Position numbers and translations under genes: made by a program
Assembly: GCA_016866215.1 (NCBI GenBank)
Contig: VGNE01000008.1
Span: 1 to 64,000 of the forward strand
Reading direction: 5' to 3'
Source: Chloroflexota bacterium
GTDB lineage: Bacteria; Chloroflexota; Anaerolineae; Anaerolineales; Villigracilaceae
DNA: 64,000 nucleotides
Notes under the pieces: generated by a model
What the model saw: the letters and a program-made list of their open reading frames with translations, nothing else
Told to the model about the DNA's origin: nothing
The model's database searches: none
In this document: in pieces, positions 34,933-42,714 of the stretch
Numbering within the stretch: the stretch's first letter is position 1
How the letters are laid out: each line of letters opens with the position of its first letter

Positions 34933-35151
34933 ATGGTTGTCATAAATATTCCTTTGGACAACGAAACCGCTAAAATCTACGAACAAGCGCCACAAGCGGA
35001 TAAGAAGAAAATGCAAATTCTCATGAGCCTTTGGTTGCGTGAGTTTGAAAAACCATCCATTTCTCTTGACGAATTGATGGACGACATCAGCCGCAAAGCG
35101 GAAGCGCGCGGGCTGACCCCTGAAATTCTGGAGTCTATCCTCAATGGCTAA
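34933..35151 (+). CDS. Antitoxin of a PIN-domain module
   Basis: A 72-residue acidic/basic helical protein beginning MVVINIPLDNETAKIYEQAPQADKKKMQILMSLWLREF. It overlaps the PIN toxin gene by eight bases and resembles the small CopG-like antitoxins before COG1569 PIN toxins. GAGGTGA precedes the ATG and TATAAT lies at 34909-34914. Confidence 0.75.
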   Translation: MVVINIPLDNETAKIYEQAPQADKKKMQILMSLWLREFEKPSISLDELMDDISRKAEARGLTPEILESILNG

Positions 35152-35560
35152 TCGGGGGAGGTTTGTTTGTGACACAAATGTAGTCATCAGCGCGCTGCTG
35201 ATGAAGAAGTCAATAGCGCGCGACGCATTAGATAAAGCAAGGATGGCAGGGGGTATTTTGTTGTCACTGGAAGTTATTGAAGAATTACGTGATGTTCTCA
35301 GCCGACCAGCCTTTGACCGTTATGTTGAAGAAGAAGATCGTCTCAAATTTCTGTCACTTCTGGTCAAAGAGGCAACATTGGTGGAAATCATCGAAAGAAT
35401 AAAAGAATGCCGCGACCCGAAAGACGACAAATTCCTTGAACTCGCCATAAATGGGAGTGCAAGCATTATCATAAGCGGTGACAAGGATTTACAAGTTCTT
35501 CATCCCTTCCGAAACATCCCAATCATCTCCCCACGAGAATTTCTCGACACCGCTCTGTAG
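35144..35560 (+). CDS. PIN-domain toxin (COG1569 family)
   Basis: The 138-residue protein carries CDTNVVISALL, the PIN N-terminal aspartate, EVIEELRDVL, and then ECRDPKDDKFLELAINGSASIIISGDKDLQVL with the three further acidic positions. It is a likely RNase toxin; the antitoxin gene overlaps it at the 5' end. Confidence 0.88.
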   Translation: MANRGRFVCDTNVVISALLMKKSIARDALDKARMAGGILLSLEVIEELRDVLSRPAFDRYVEEEDRLKFLSLLVKEATLVEIIERIKECRDPKDDKFLELAINGSASIIISGDKDLQVLHPFRNIPIISPREFLDTAL

Positions 35561-35589
35561 TTCAATTCATCCTTCATCATTCATCCTTT

Positions 35590-35738
35590 TCGGTGAGACC
35601 TCTCCGTGTGTTCCTCTGACACTCCAGCAATGACAAACCCGCTGTCCGCGAGTTGTATCAAAAACTGCGCGCCGAGCCGTGGATTCAACCTTAGCTCGCC
35701 TTTGGCGTGAAGAAGAACTCTACCCATGAAATACCCAA
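35590..35738 (+). pseudogene. TIR-domain gene fragment, copy 3
   Basis: The DNA encodes RPLRVFL, a stop in place of the conserved cysteine, HSSNDKPAV and RELYQKLRAE, then PWIQP, a stop, and EEELYP. Its right end runs into the ATG of the HEPN-like gene at 35726. It is the third copy of the same 5' end of a TIR-domain gene, each separating two modules. Confidence 0.72.
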
Positions 35739-36463
35739 CAGGTAAGCAAAAACATTCGTTTACGATTAACTTCTTTGAACAGCACCTTGCTCAAGCGCTG
35801 GATGACCTATGGAGGGTCGGGGGAATCGAAGAAGATTATTCGCACGATAATTTCTTAATTCGCTGGCGACTGTCTATCTCTTGCATATTACACAGTTTTT
35901 ATGCACTGGATAGTCTTGTAAATTTTTTAGCGTATGAATATTTTGAAAACAGTAAATCAAATTGGTATATAGAAATTGAAGACAGAGAATTTTTTACTGA
36001 AAAACATTTGAAAGATTGGCAAAAACTATCTTTTGAAAAGAGAATAAACATTGTTTGGAAAGAGCAAGGGTTTGCCTCAATTCCGCAAGAAATTAATAAT
36101 AAAATAACCGAATTGAAAAACCTACGTAATTGGGTTGCACATGGAAATCCATACACAATAATAGTTGAACATGAATTTATTCGAGTTGATGATGAAACCG
36201 TAAGGGGGATAACTCACGCAACCTATCCAGATCCAAACCAAAAGGGCTTTCAAAGTGAAGAATATAAATCCCCAGCTTATCTTACAAAAGATGACGCGCA
36301 AAAAGCTGTACGTCATGCTTTGGAATGTATCGTTTTTATTCTTAATCAAGCCAAAGGGTTTCATGTAATTCTAAAAACTTTTTATGGAGGCAAAAAAGAA
36401 TATTGGTTTGACGGCAATAAGCCTGTTGACGAAGTTCTTCGCGACCTCAGTATTGATGCTTGA
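35726..36463 (+). CDS. Hypothetical HEPN-like protein, 245 residues
   Basis: I do not know the family. AT-rich codon use sets it apart from the GC-richer surroundings. The protein is soluble and mostly helical, and near residue 134 shows LRNWVAHGNP, which matches the HEPN R-x4-H ribonuclease motif with the preferred N after R (RNWVAH). This makes a HEPN-type RNase effector plausible. It follows the third TIR-domain fragment directly. Confidence 0.5.
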   Translation: MKYPTGKQKHSFTINFFEQHLAQALDDLWRVGGIEEDYSHDNFLIRWRLSISCILHSFYALDSLVNFLAYEYFENSKSNWYIEIEDREFFTEKHLKDWQKLSFEKRINIVWKEQGFASIPQEINNKITELKNLRNWVAHGNPYTIIVEHEFIRVDDETVRGITHATYPDPNQKGFQSEEYKSPAYLTKDDAQKAVRHALECIVFILNQAKGFHVILKTFYGGKKEYWFDGNKPVDEVLRDLSIDA

Positions 36464-36557
36464 AGTGGATTTTTCTCTTGCCCACTTCCACTGGGGGAAG
36501 TAAACTTTCAACCTGACACCTGAAACTTGGAACCTGACACCTAAAACTGGAGCCCCC

Positions 36558-37433
36558 ATGCACCTCAAAGGAATATACGCCCCTATCGTCACCCCCTTCA
36601 ACGCAGACGAAAGCATCAACTACCCCGTCCTCGAACAACTGATCGAATACCTGATCGCCAACAAGATCGCAGGACTTGTCCCAGGCGGCACGACGGGAGA
36701 AGTCTACGCCTTCACCGAAGCCGAGCGTTTGGATATTTTCAAATTCGTCAAAGAGAAAGTGGACGGGCGGGTCACGCTCATTGCAGGCACGAACTCTGGC
36801 GCCACGCGCGACGTTGTCCGCTACTCGCAGATCGCCGAGGGCATGGGCTACGACGCGCTCATGGTCGCCGTCCCACCGTATTCGCGTCCGGACCAGCGCG
36901 AACTGCTCGCGCATTACGAAGCCGTCGCCAAAGCCGTCAAAATTCCCATCGTCCTTTACAACTTCCCCTGGCGCGCGGGCACCGAAGTCAGCTACGAAGT
37001 GATGGACGGTCTGGCAAAATACGATCACATCATCGGCATCAAGGAAGCCAGCGGCGACATGTCCCGCGTTTACGAGTTCCGCCTGCGTTACGGCGACCGC
37101 TATCAAATGATCTGCGGCTCCGACGATCAGGCGCTCGACTACTTCCTGTGGGGCACCACTTCATGGATCGGTGGCGCCGCCTCCTGTGCGCCCCTCCAGC
37201 ACCATAAAGTTCTTGAAGCCGCGCTCAACAACGACTTCGTCACCGCCCGCAAGCACATGGATAAACTCCTCCCGCTCCTCCGCAACATGGAAAGCGGCAG
37301 CTACACCCAAAAGGTCAAAGTGGGGTGTGAACTGCTTGGCATCCCAGTTGGCAATCCGCGCATGCCGTTGCTGCCCCTCGCCGCTGAAGACCGCGTGGAG
37401 TTTGAGAAAATTTTTAAAAATGCGATTGCGTAG
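36558..37433 (+). CDS. DapA-family lyase, probable hydroxyproline-pathway deaminase
   Basis: The 291-residue TIM-barrel enzyme has GIYAPIVTPFN, GGTTGEVYAFTEAE, the catalytic tyrosine in YNFPWRAG and the Schiff-base lysine in IIGIKEASGD. DapA-family proteins next to hydroxyproline epimerase and D-hydroxyproline dehydrogenase usually act as delta-1-pyrroline-4-hydroxy-2-carboxylate deaminase. That is the assignment I prefer here over dihydrodipicolinate synthase. It is the first gene of a three-gene plus-strand operon. Confidence 0.8.
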   Translation: MHLKGIYAPIVTPFNADESINYPVLEQLIEYLIANKIAGLVPGGTTGEVYAFTEAERLDIFKFVKEKVDGRVTLIAGTNSGATRDVVRYSQIAEGMGYDALMVAVPPYSRPDQRELLAHYEAVAKAVKIPIVLYNFPWRAGTEVSYEVMDGLAKYDHIIGIKEASGDMSRVYEFRLRYGDRYQMICGSDDQALDYFLWGTTSWIGGAASCAPLQHHKVLEAALNNDFVTARKHMDKLLPLLRNMESGSYTQKVKVGCELLGIPVGNPRMPLLPLAAEDRVEFEKIFKNAIA

Positions 37434-37477
37434 GATGCGCTCTCTAGCGCATCGTCGTTAGAGAACGACAGTTACGC

Positions 37478-38563
37478 ATGGATATTGATATGAAACGAAT
37501 CCCCTTCCTGGACTCACACACCGGCGGCGAACCCACCCGCCTCATCGAAACGCCTCCTTTCGACCTCGGAACTGGTTCTGTTGCTGACAAATTATCCCGC
37601 CTGAAAAAAGACCACGACGACTTCCGCACCACCGTCCTCAACGAACCCCGCGGATCAGATGTCCTTGTCGGCGCATTGCTCGTCGAACCTGCGGACCCAA
37701 CCTGCCAATTCGGAGTCATCTACTTCAACAACGTCGGCTACCTCGGCATGTGCGGACATGGCACCATCGGTCTTATCGCATCCCTTGCCTATCGCGGACG
37801 CGTGACTGAGGGAACTGTTCGGGTGGAGACTCCTGTTGGGGTTGTTGAAGCAACTCTGCATGCCCCGTCATTGCGAGGAGGGCGACAGCCCAACGAAGCA
37901 ATCTCGCGCAACGTCGAGGAGATTGCTTCGGGCAAAGAACAAGAGCGCCCTCGCAATGACGATAATTATCCAAATAAAGTCTCGGTCAAAAATATCCCCG
38001 CCTATCGTCATCTGACTCATGTCCCTGTCATAGTGAATGGCAAAACAATTCATGGCGACGTGGCGTGGGGCGGCAACTGGTTTTTCCTTGTCCACGACCA
38101 CGGCTTGGATGTGTCCATGCAAAACCTCGAAGCGCTGACCGATTTCTCGTGGCGCGTGCGCGAGCAATTGACCGCGAACGGAATCACAGGCGCGAACGGC
38201 GCGGAGATCGACCACATCGAGTTGTTTGCATCCACTACTTCGGCTTCCCCTTCGGGGACGATGTCGCTCAGTACAGGTCCCGACGCCGATAGTAAAAGTT
38301 TTGTCCTCTGCCCTGGCAAAGCCTATGACCGTTCTCCATGCGGCACGGGCACCAGCGCAAAACTGGCTTGTTTATACGCCGATGGAAAACTGCAAGTGGG
38401 TCAATCGTGGAAACAGCAAAGCATCGTCGGCAGTATCTTTGAAGGTAGCGTGCAGTTGGATGGTGAAGATATTATTCCCACGATTACAGGCGAAGCATGG
38501 GTAATGGCAGAAGGTGTGATTCTGGTGGATGAGCGCGATCCGTTTGGGAGAGGAATAAAATGA
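37478..38563 (+). CDS. 4-hydroxyproline epimerase (proline racemase family) with an in-frame repeat insertion
   Basis: The 361-residue enzyme keeps both catalytic cysteines: MCGHGTIG (C92) and SPCGTGTSA (C288), and the N-terminal IPFLDSHTGGEPTRLI. It interconverts trans-4-hydroxy-L-proline and cis-4-hydroxy-D-proline. Residues about 130-162 are extra compared with the family: the DNA at 37866-37961 is a complete 96-base copy of repeat family A, which adds 32 residues (PSLRGGRQPNEAIS and on) between ATLH and NKVSVKNIPAY. The frame is intact and both halves look normal. Confidence 0.88.
   Translation: MDIDMKRIPFLDSHTGGEPTRLIETPPFDLGTGSVADKLSRLKKDHDDFRTTVLNEPRGSDVLVGALLVEPADPTCQFGVIYFNNVGYLGMCGHGTIGLIASLAYRGRVTEGTVRVETPVGVVEATLHAPSLRGGRQPNEAISRNVEEIASGKEQERPRNDDNYPNKVSVKNIPAYRHLTHVPVIVNGKTIHGDVAWGGNWFFLVHDHGLDVSMQNLEALTDFSWRVREQLTANGITGANGAEIDHIELFASTTSASPSGTMSLSTGPDADSKSFVLCPGKAYDRSPCGTGTSAKLACLYADGKLQVGQSWKQQSIVGSIFEGSVQLDGEDIIPTITGEAWVMAEGVILVDERDPFGRGIK
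37866..37961. repeat. Palindromic repeat family A, copy 4 (in-frame inside the epimerase gene)
   Basis: Ends CGTCATTGCGAGGAGGGC and GCCCTCGCAATGACG are inverse of each other; inner arms CGAAGCAATCTCG and GAGATTGCTTCGG. The length is 96 bases, exactly 32 codons. It is read as the insertion SLRGGRQPNEAIS...RPRNDD in the hydroxyproline epimerase. Confidence 0.92.
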
Positions 38564-38634
38564 ATTTCCAACTCCGCTGGTTGAGCGCAAGCAGTCGAAA
38601 CCAGCAATGACAAGTAAACCTGAAATTCAAAGGT

Positions 38635-38683
38635 GTGGTCTCGATACGTCCCACGAAAAACACGCGGGACTACTCGACCACCA
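38635..38683. repeat. Palindromic repeat family B, copy 3 (upstream of a dehydrogenase gene)
   Basis: GTGGTCTCGATACGTCC and its inverse GGACTACTCGACCACC flank a short loop. It lies 20-70 bases before the start codon of the dehydrogenase gene and makes the apparent reading frame longer at its 5' end. Confidence 0.85.
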
Positions 38684-38704
38684 TATGTAATGGGAGTGTA
38701 TGAA

Positions 38705-39955
38705 GTGACCACAAAATCAGATGTCCTCATCATCGGCGGCGGACCCATTGGATTAAGTTGCGCCTATTACCTCCTGAAATCGGGACGCAAAGTAACCATC
38801 CTCGACGGAAAAGAAATCGGCAAGGGCAGCGGCTCGGGCAACGCGGGGCATATCGTGCCGAGTCACATCATTCCTTTGGCAGCGCCCGGGGTGGTGACCG
38901 CTGCTCTCAAGTGGATGTTAAGCCCAGCACACAGTCCCTTTGGAATGAAAATTAGCCTCGACCCAAAATATATTTCATGGCTGTTGCAATTCGTAATGGC
39001 GTGCACTGAAGCGAACGTCCAGCGCGCGCTGGAGCCGATGAAGAGTCTCGGTCAATTGAGCGCGGATAATTTTGCGAAAATCATTGCCGAAGAAAAATTC
39101 GAATGTCATTATCGGCAGACCGGTTTCCTGAATTTATATAAAAATCAAAACGCCTTCGACGAAGGTCGCCATGAAGCGAAGTTCATGCAAAAACACGGCA
39201 TCCCTGTGGAGGTGTACGACAAATCCAGAGTGGGTGAGGTTGAGCCTGCTGTACGGGATGATGTCCTCGGCGGTGTGCATTTCACGGGCGATGCGCATCT
39301 CAACCCCGCCCTCTTCCTTCAATTGCTGGGCGAACGCCTCCGCGCGATGGGCGCCGAGGTGTTCGAGTACACGCCCGTCACGCAGTTTGAATCAGCGGAG
39401 GGGAAAATCAGGGTTGTAAGAACAAGCGTCGGTGAGTTTGAAGCGCAGCAGGTCATCCTAGCCGCGGGTGCGTGGTCTCCCATCGTAGCGCGTGATCTGC
39501 GGTTGGACATACCCGTCCAGCCCGCGCGCGGATACAGCCTCACCGCATCTGCCATCCAGCACATGCCGCGCCAGGCGCTCATCCTTGGGGATCGCCGCGT
39601 GGCGGTCTCGCCGTTTGGAGATCTTCTGCGGGTCACGGGTCGCCTCGAAGTGGGGGAATACAGCACCACACCCAACCCACGCTGGATTCAACGGCTGGAA
39701 AATTTTGCCCGCGAATATATTAATTTGGATGAAAAACTGGATATCAAAGAAACCTGGGCTGGATTGCGCCCCGTCACGCCCGACGGAATACCGATCATTG
39801 GATACTCACCAAACCACACCAATTTGATCCTTGCCACAGGTCACGCCATGCTGGGTCTTTCGCTCGGACCAGGAACTGGACAGGTTGTGGCGGAGCTGAT
39901 CAATGGGCGCGAGACGGCGTTTGATTTAAATTCGCTGCGGGTGGAGAGGTTTTGA
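38705..39955 (+). CDS. D-hydroxyproline dehydrogenase (FAD, DadA-like)
   Basis: I place the start at the GTG at 38705, which has GGGAG eight bases upstream; the codons before it run into a family B palindrome. The protein has DVLIIGGGPIGLSCAYYL (FAD), GSGSGNAGHIVPSHI, and ends with GLRPVTPDGIPIIGYSP and ATGHAMLGLSLGPGTGQ, typical of DadA-type amine oxidases. It oxidises cis-4-hydroxy-D-proline to the pyrroline used by the DapA-family enzyme. No dedicated semialdehyde dehydrogenase is visible, so that step must be encoded elsewhere. Confidence 0.83.
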   Translation: MTTKSDVLIIGGGPIGLSCAYYLLKSGRKVTILDGKEIGKGSGSGNAGHIVPSHIIPLAAPGVVTAALKWMLSPAHSPFGMKISLDPKYISWLLQFVMACTEANVQRALEPMKSLGQLSADNFAKIIAEEKFECHYRQTGFLNLYKNQNAFDEGRHEAKFMQKHGIPVEVYDKSRVGEVEPAVRDDVLGGVHFTGDAHLNPALFLQLLGERLRAMGAEVFEYTPVTQFESAEGKIRVVRTSVGEFEAQQVILAAGAWSPIVARDLRLDIPVQPARGYSLTASAIQHMPRQALILGDRRVAVSPFGDLLRVTGRLEVGEYSTTPNPRWIQRLENFAREYINLDEKLDIKETWAGLRPVTPDGIPIIGYSPNHTNLILATGHAMLGLSLGPGTGQVVAELINGRETAFDLNSLRVERF

Positions 39956-40086
39956 TTTTCCTTATATGTTTTATCCATTTCACAGCTCAGTTCTGTAAGC
40001 CAATAACATCGGGTAGAATCACCTCACTATGGCAAATATATCCCTCGTAATCTACTCCATGAATAAAGTGGGACGCATCAATAAAC

Positions 40087-40122
40087 AAAAAAACCCCGAA
40101 CATTTGAAGGTCAGGGTTTTTT
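40087..40122. terminator. Bidirectional terminator between the dehydrogenase and toxin genes
   Basis: AAAAAACCCC and GGGTTTTTT form a stem of nine or more pairs with a loop containing CGAACATTTGAAGGTC. T runs on both strands suit it as the end of the hydroxyproline operon and of the minus-strand DUF433/DUF5615 pair. Confidence 0.75.
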
Positions 40123-40493
40123 CTATTCTGATTCTATCGGTAACGTCCGTATTCGCAGACTCTTGTCAGGCAGTGAAATAATCGCGCCATCCATCAAAGG
40201 GGATTCAATATCTTTCCAAACTGCATCAAGGCGTGACATGATTTCATTTGTGCGTAAATCTCTCAATCGCAACATAATCACCGATGGTGCACTCTCGCCA
40301 GAGAAAGCCAGCAGGTGACCATAATCCAAATCGTGGGTCATAATCACTTCACCCGTCTTTTTGGCTTCCGCAACGATCTCAACATCCTTCGCACGCGACA
40401 TTCCAATATCGCCCATATGTCGACAAACACGACCGCGCTTTTCCAATGCGCGGTCATCTCACGGTGCACATTCATATTGAGCAGAAAATTCAT
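40123..40493 (-). pseudogene. DUF5615 PIN-like toxin gene with a frameshift
   Basis: The ATG at 40493 overlaps the stop of the DUF433 antitoxin and begins [12 protein letters not shown], the DUF5615 start. About 15 codons in, near 40440-40455, the frame changes: the remaining family sequence (EKRGRVCRHMGDIGMSRAKD, then IMTHDLDYGHLLAF with the D-x-D) is in the next frame. A TTG at 40446 could start the second part alone, but the N-terminal aspartate would be lost. A one-base sequencing error or true inactivation would explain it. Confidence 0.6.
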
Positions 40494-40741
40494 CCAGCCA
40501 CTGCTCCAGGCAAGGGCAGTACACTTTCCTCCATCGCCCAGGAAGCATACGCCAATGCCTGATAAATATCATCTGCTTCTAACTCGGGCCATGATTTGAG
40601 AATATCCTTGATTGCCATCCCCGAACTCATGTACCCCAGCACAGACGCAATGGGCATACGCATCCCGCGAATACACGGCTTGCCAAAGCAGATTTCGGGG
40701 TTAAGTGTGATTCGGTCAAACTTATAATGTCTAATTTCCAT
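40490..40741 (-). CDS. DUF433 antitoxin
   Basis: The 83-residue protein has the DUF433 pattern [50 protein letters not shown] precedes the ATG (minus). Its stop codon overlaps the start of the DUF5615 toxin (ATGA), giving translational coupling. It belongs to the same module type as 34181-34780 but is on the other strand. Confidence 0.86.
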   Translation of the reverse strand: MEIRHYKFDRITLNPEICFGKPCIRGMRMPIASVLGYMSSGMAIKDILKSWPELEADDIYQALAYASWAMEESVLPLPGAVAG

Positions 40742-40789
40742 TGTGGACTCCTTCGCTTATGTCCAGCCAATATATTACCCTCTTTTACC

Positions 40790-40970
40790 ATGCCTATCAC
40801 CACCCCTCACCCTGTCCTCTCCCTTGGGAGAGGGGCAACCCGTCCCGCCGATTAATCGTCACAATCGGGGTGAGGTCGCACTGATCGCGAAGCATACCCG
40901 AGCAGAGCGAGTGGTAGATGCCCGAAGGACAGAGGCCTCATGGACACTCACGCCAGAAACGGTCATTTAC
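40790..40970. repeat. Inter-module repeat block
   Basis: Contains CCTCACCCTGTCCTCTCCCTTGGGAGAGG (a short palindrome), CACTGATCGCGAAGCATACCCGAGC and CGAGTGGTAGATGCCCGAAGGACAGAGG. The same words recur at 41745-41840 and 43620-43690. It sits between two convergent or tandem toxin-antitoxin modules. Confidence 0.7.
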
Positions 40971-40971
40971 G

Positions 40972-41006
40972 ATGTAAAAATAAAACTCCGAGATTTCCTC
41001 GGAGTT
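40972..41006 (-). terminator. Intrinsic terminator of the DUF4258/DUF2283 pair
   Basis: Stem AACTCCGAG / CTCGGAGTT with a five-base loop, then TTTTATTTTT when read on the minus strand. It lies 11 bases after the DUF2283 stop codon. Confidence 0.85.
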
Positions 41007-41016
41007 CATTTTCATT

Positions 41017-41223
41017 CTATCCCGCCATAGGCGAGACTTGGTATTCAATTTTACTTGGCACACTTACTCGCCTCGAAGCATCCATAATTTCAAGCGAGAC
41101 AAGATTGCCTTTATCGTCATAATCCAGAATCACACCAGGCTTATCCTCATCGCTCTCGGCGACAGGAGTCTCTGTGAAAATAATGGTAAGAGTATCGGTT
41201 TTGCTATCGTAATTGACTTTCAT
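41017..41223 (-). CDS. DUF2283 protein, antitoxin-like
   Basis: The 68-residue protein reads MKVNYDSKTDTLTIIFTETPVAESDEDKPGVILDYDDKGNLVSLEIMDAS, the DUF2283 pattern. It is three bases after a DUF4258 gene, a common two-gene module in bacteria. It probably neutralises that protein; the assignment is by family pairing only. Confidence 0.85.
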   Translation of the reverse strand: MKVNYDSKTDTLTIIFTETPVAESDEDKPGVILDYDDKGNLVSLEIMDASRRVSVPSKIEYQVSPMAG

Positions 41224-41226
41224 GGC

Positions 41227-41505
41227 TTATCTCCAATATTTTTCAATCTTACTTGTTCGATAAACAGTGACAACATAGGGCGGTCTGGGATCAATATCCA
41301 CAAAGACACGCAAAAGGTAAGTCTTTGGCGGTTCGTCCATTTCAAGCCTTGACTGATACACAGCCCGTCCGTCGCGCACCATTTCCGTTTGTTCGGGATT
41401 CGCCAGCACCGCTTTCGCATCTTTCTTGGAAATTTGACGCCGAGACATTTCGATCAACGCATGGTTTGTGAATTCAAACTCATGAATGGCTTCAAGGTTG
41501 GACAT
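41227..41505 (-). CDS. DUF4258 protein, RelE/ParE-like toxin
   Basis: The 92-residue protein contains FTNHALIEMSRRQISKKDAKAVLANPE and YLLRVFVDIDPRPPYVVTVYRT, the DUF4258 pattern, a group related to RelE-fold toxins. The ATG is preceded by a TATACT box at 41516-41521 (minus) with only 10 bases between, so the leader is very short. It is followed by DUF2283 and a terminator. Confidence 0.83.
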   Translation of the reverse strand: MSNLEAIHEFEFTNHALIEMSRRQISKKDAKAVLANPEQTEMVRDGRAVYQSRLEMDEPPKTYLLRVFVDIDPRPPYVVTVYRTSKIEKYWR

Positions 41506-41892
41506 ATGCGTTCAAAGTATAGCACAATCTAATTTCTCGCTTCTCTCGAAAAGAGACAATGCCCATCGCCGAGTTTCGACCAAATCCGATGTTGACGCAA
41601 ACCGAATCCGCATACAAAATTTCATCGCCGCAGAAAAGAAATCGTCTCCATGCCTCCCCCGCAGGGACGTGGGGATTCGTCCCGCCAAAAATCGTCAAAG
41701 TCCGTTTAAGTCCGCGAATTCGTTACAGAGTCCGTTGGCAACCTTGTCGCATTTGGGGGAGATGTCCAACGGACAGAGGGGGCACTGATCGCGAAGCATA
41801 CCCGAAGCGCAGCGAGTGGCAGATGCCCAACGGACAGAAGAGTGTAATGTGCCCAACCATCTCCTCGCCCGTTTGGATTTCATGCCAGGTGC
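41506..41892. repeat. Repeat-rich gap with decayed module remnants
   Basis: No intact gene. The segment 41556-41690 resembles the left half of the DUF559-associated palindrome in decayed form (GCCCATCGCCGAGTTTCG...AATCCGATG). 41748-41785 has TTTGGGGGAGATGTCC and ACGGACAGAGGGGG, the right half seen at 54950-54975 and 55180-55205. The stretch ends at the promoter of the next module. Confidence 0.6.
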
Positions 41893-41898
41893 TATAAT
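41893..41898 (+). promoter_or_regulatory. -10 box of a leaderless module
   Basis: TATAAT is separated from the ATG at 41905 by exactly six bases, predicting a transcript that begins with the start codon. Confidence 0.6.
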
Positions 41899-41904
41899 TA
41901 ACAC

Positions 41905-42120
41905 ATGGATGCCAATTTCGACATGAAGTTCTACCGCGAACGTTGGAAAGCCGTTGAGGAAATCGAACGGCAGGAATTGCGCGCCATGTCTATTGAGAAA
42001 CACTGGAAACAAATCAACAGCCTTGTTCGGTTCGCAATCGAAAACGGACTAGCTCGCGGCGAAGATAATAGTGAAATGGAAGTGTTTCTCCGCTGGACAA
42101 AATTGAGGGGAACTGCATGA
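41905..42120 (+). CDS. Small helical protein, antitoxin-like partner of a nucleotidyltransferase
   Basis: A 71-residue protein (MDANFDMKFYRERWKAVEEIERQELRAMSIEKHWKQINSLVRFA) predicted to be all helical. It overlaps the nucleotidyltransferase gene by four bases (ATGA). Similar partners precede this type of enzyme elsewhere; neutralising function is inferred. Predicted leaderless. Confidence 0.6.
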   Translation: MDANFDMKFYRERWKAVEEIERQELRAMSIEKHWKQINSLVRFAIENGLARGEDNSEMEVFLRWTKLRGTA

Positions 42121-42686
42121 AACTTAAGGACATAGAACCGTTTCGCGCAACAATCGAAGCCATTCAAAGGCTGCTCGCAAAATTTGACGATCGCGGCGTA
42201 ATCATCGGCGGAATTGCTGTTGGTTTTTTGGGAAGGCCTCGTTTGACCGAAGATGTGGATGCGATGTTTCTGCTTTCCACGCAAGATATTCCGAAATTTC
42301 TCGAAGCCGCAAAGAGTGAAAACATTCAACCCAGAATCCCAAACGCGGACAAGTTTGCAAGAAAAAATCGCATCCTTCTCCTCCAGCATACTCCCACTGA
42401 AACGAACATTGACATTTCTCTCGGCATCATGCCTTTTGAAGAGGAGATGGTTGAAAGAAGCATTGTTCAATCCACCTCCACGTTATCGGTCCGTTTACCC
42501 ACGCCCGAAGATTTGATCATCATGAAAGCAATCGCTCATCGTCCAAAAGACCTGGAAGACATTCGAACCATTGTGGACAAGAATCCCAAACTGGATGTCC
42601 CCCGTATCGAGCAGTGGGTCAAACAATTTGCAGAAGTTCTCGAAATGCCATTGTTGTGGGATGATATAGCGGACATTCTCAAGTAA
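42117..42686 (+). CDS. Nucleotidyltransferase-like toxin (AbiEii/DUF6036 type)
   Basis: The 189-residue protein has VIIGGIAVGFLGRPRLTEDVDAMFLL, the G-G...R-x-T-x-D-V-D loop of minimal nucleotidyltransferases, complete in both acidic residues, then ETNIDISLGIMPFEEEM and LPTPEDLIIMKAIAHRPKDLEDIRTI, the family's helical end. These enzymes modify tRNA or proteins; the module with its small partner is a toxin-antitoxin candidate. Confidence 0.8.
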   Translation: MKLKDIEPFRATIEAIQRLLAKFDDRGVIIGGIAVGFLGRPRLTEDVDAMFLLSTQDIPKFLEAAKSENIQPRIPNADKFARKNRILLLQHTPTETNIDISLGIMPFEEEMVERSIVQSTSTLSVRLPTPEDLIIMKAIAHRPKDLEDIRTIVDKNPKLDVPRIEQWVKQFAEVLEMPLLWDDIADILK

Positions 42687-42714
42687 GCAGAGCAAGCACC
42701 CCAAAAGCAGGCAA

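Noticed and set aside
40029-40184. A 52-codon frame starting MANISLVIYSMNKVG between the dehydrogenase and the toxin
   Set aside because: It runs through a terminator and the end of a minus-strand gene; no family match or ribosome site.
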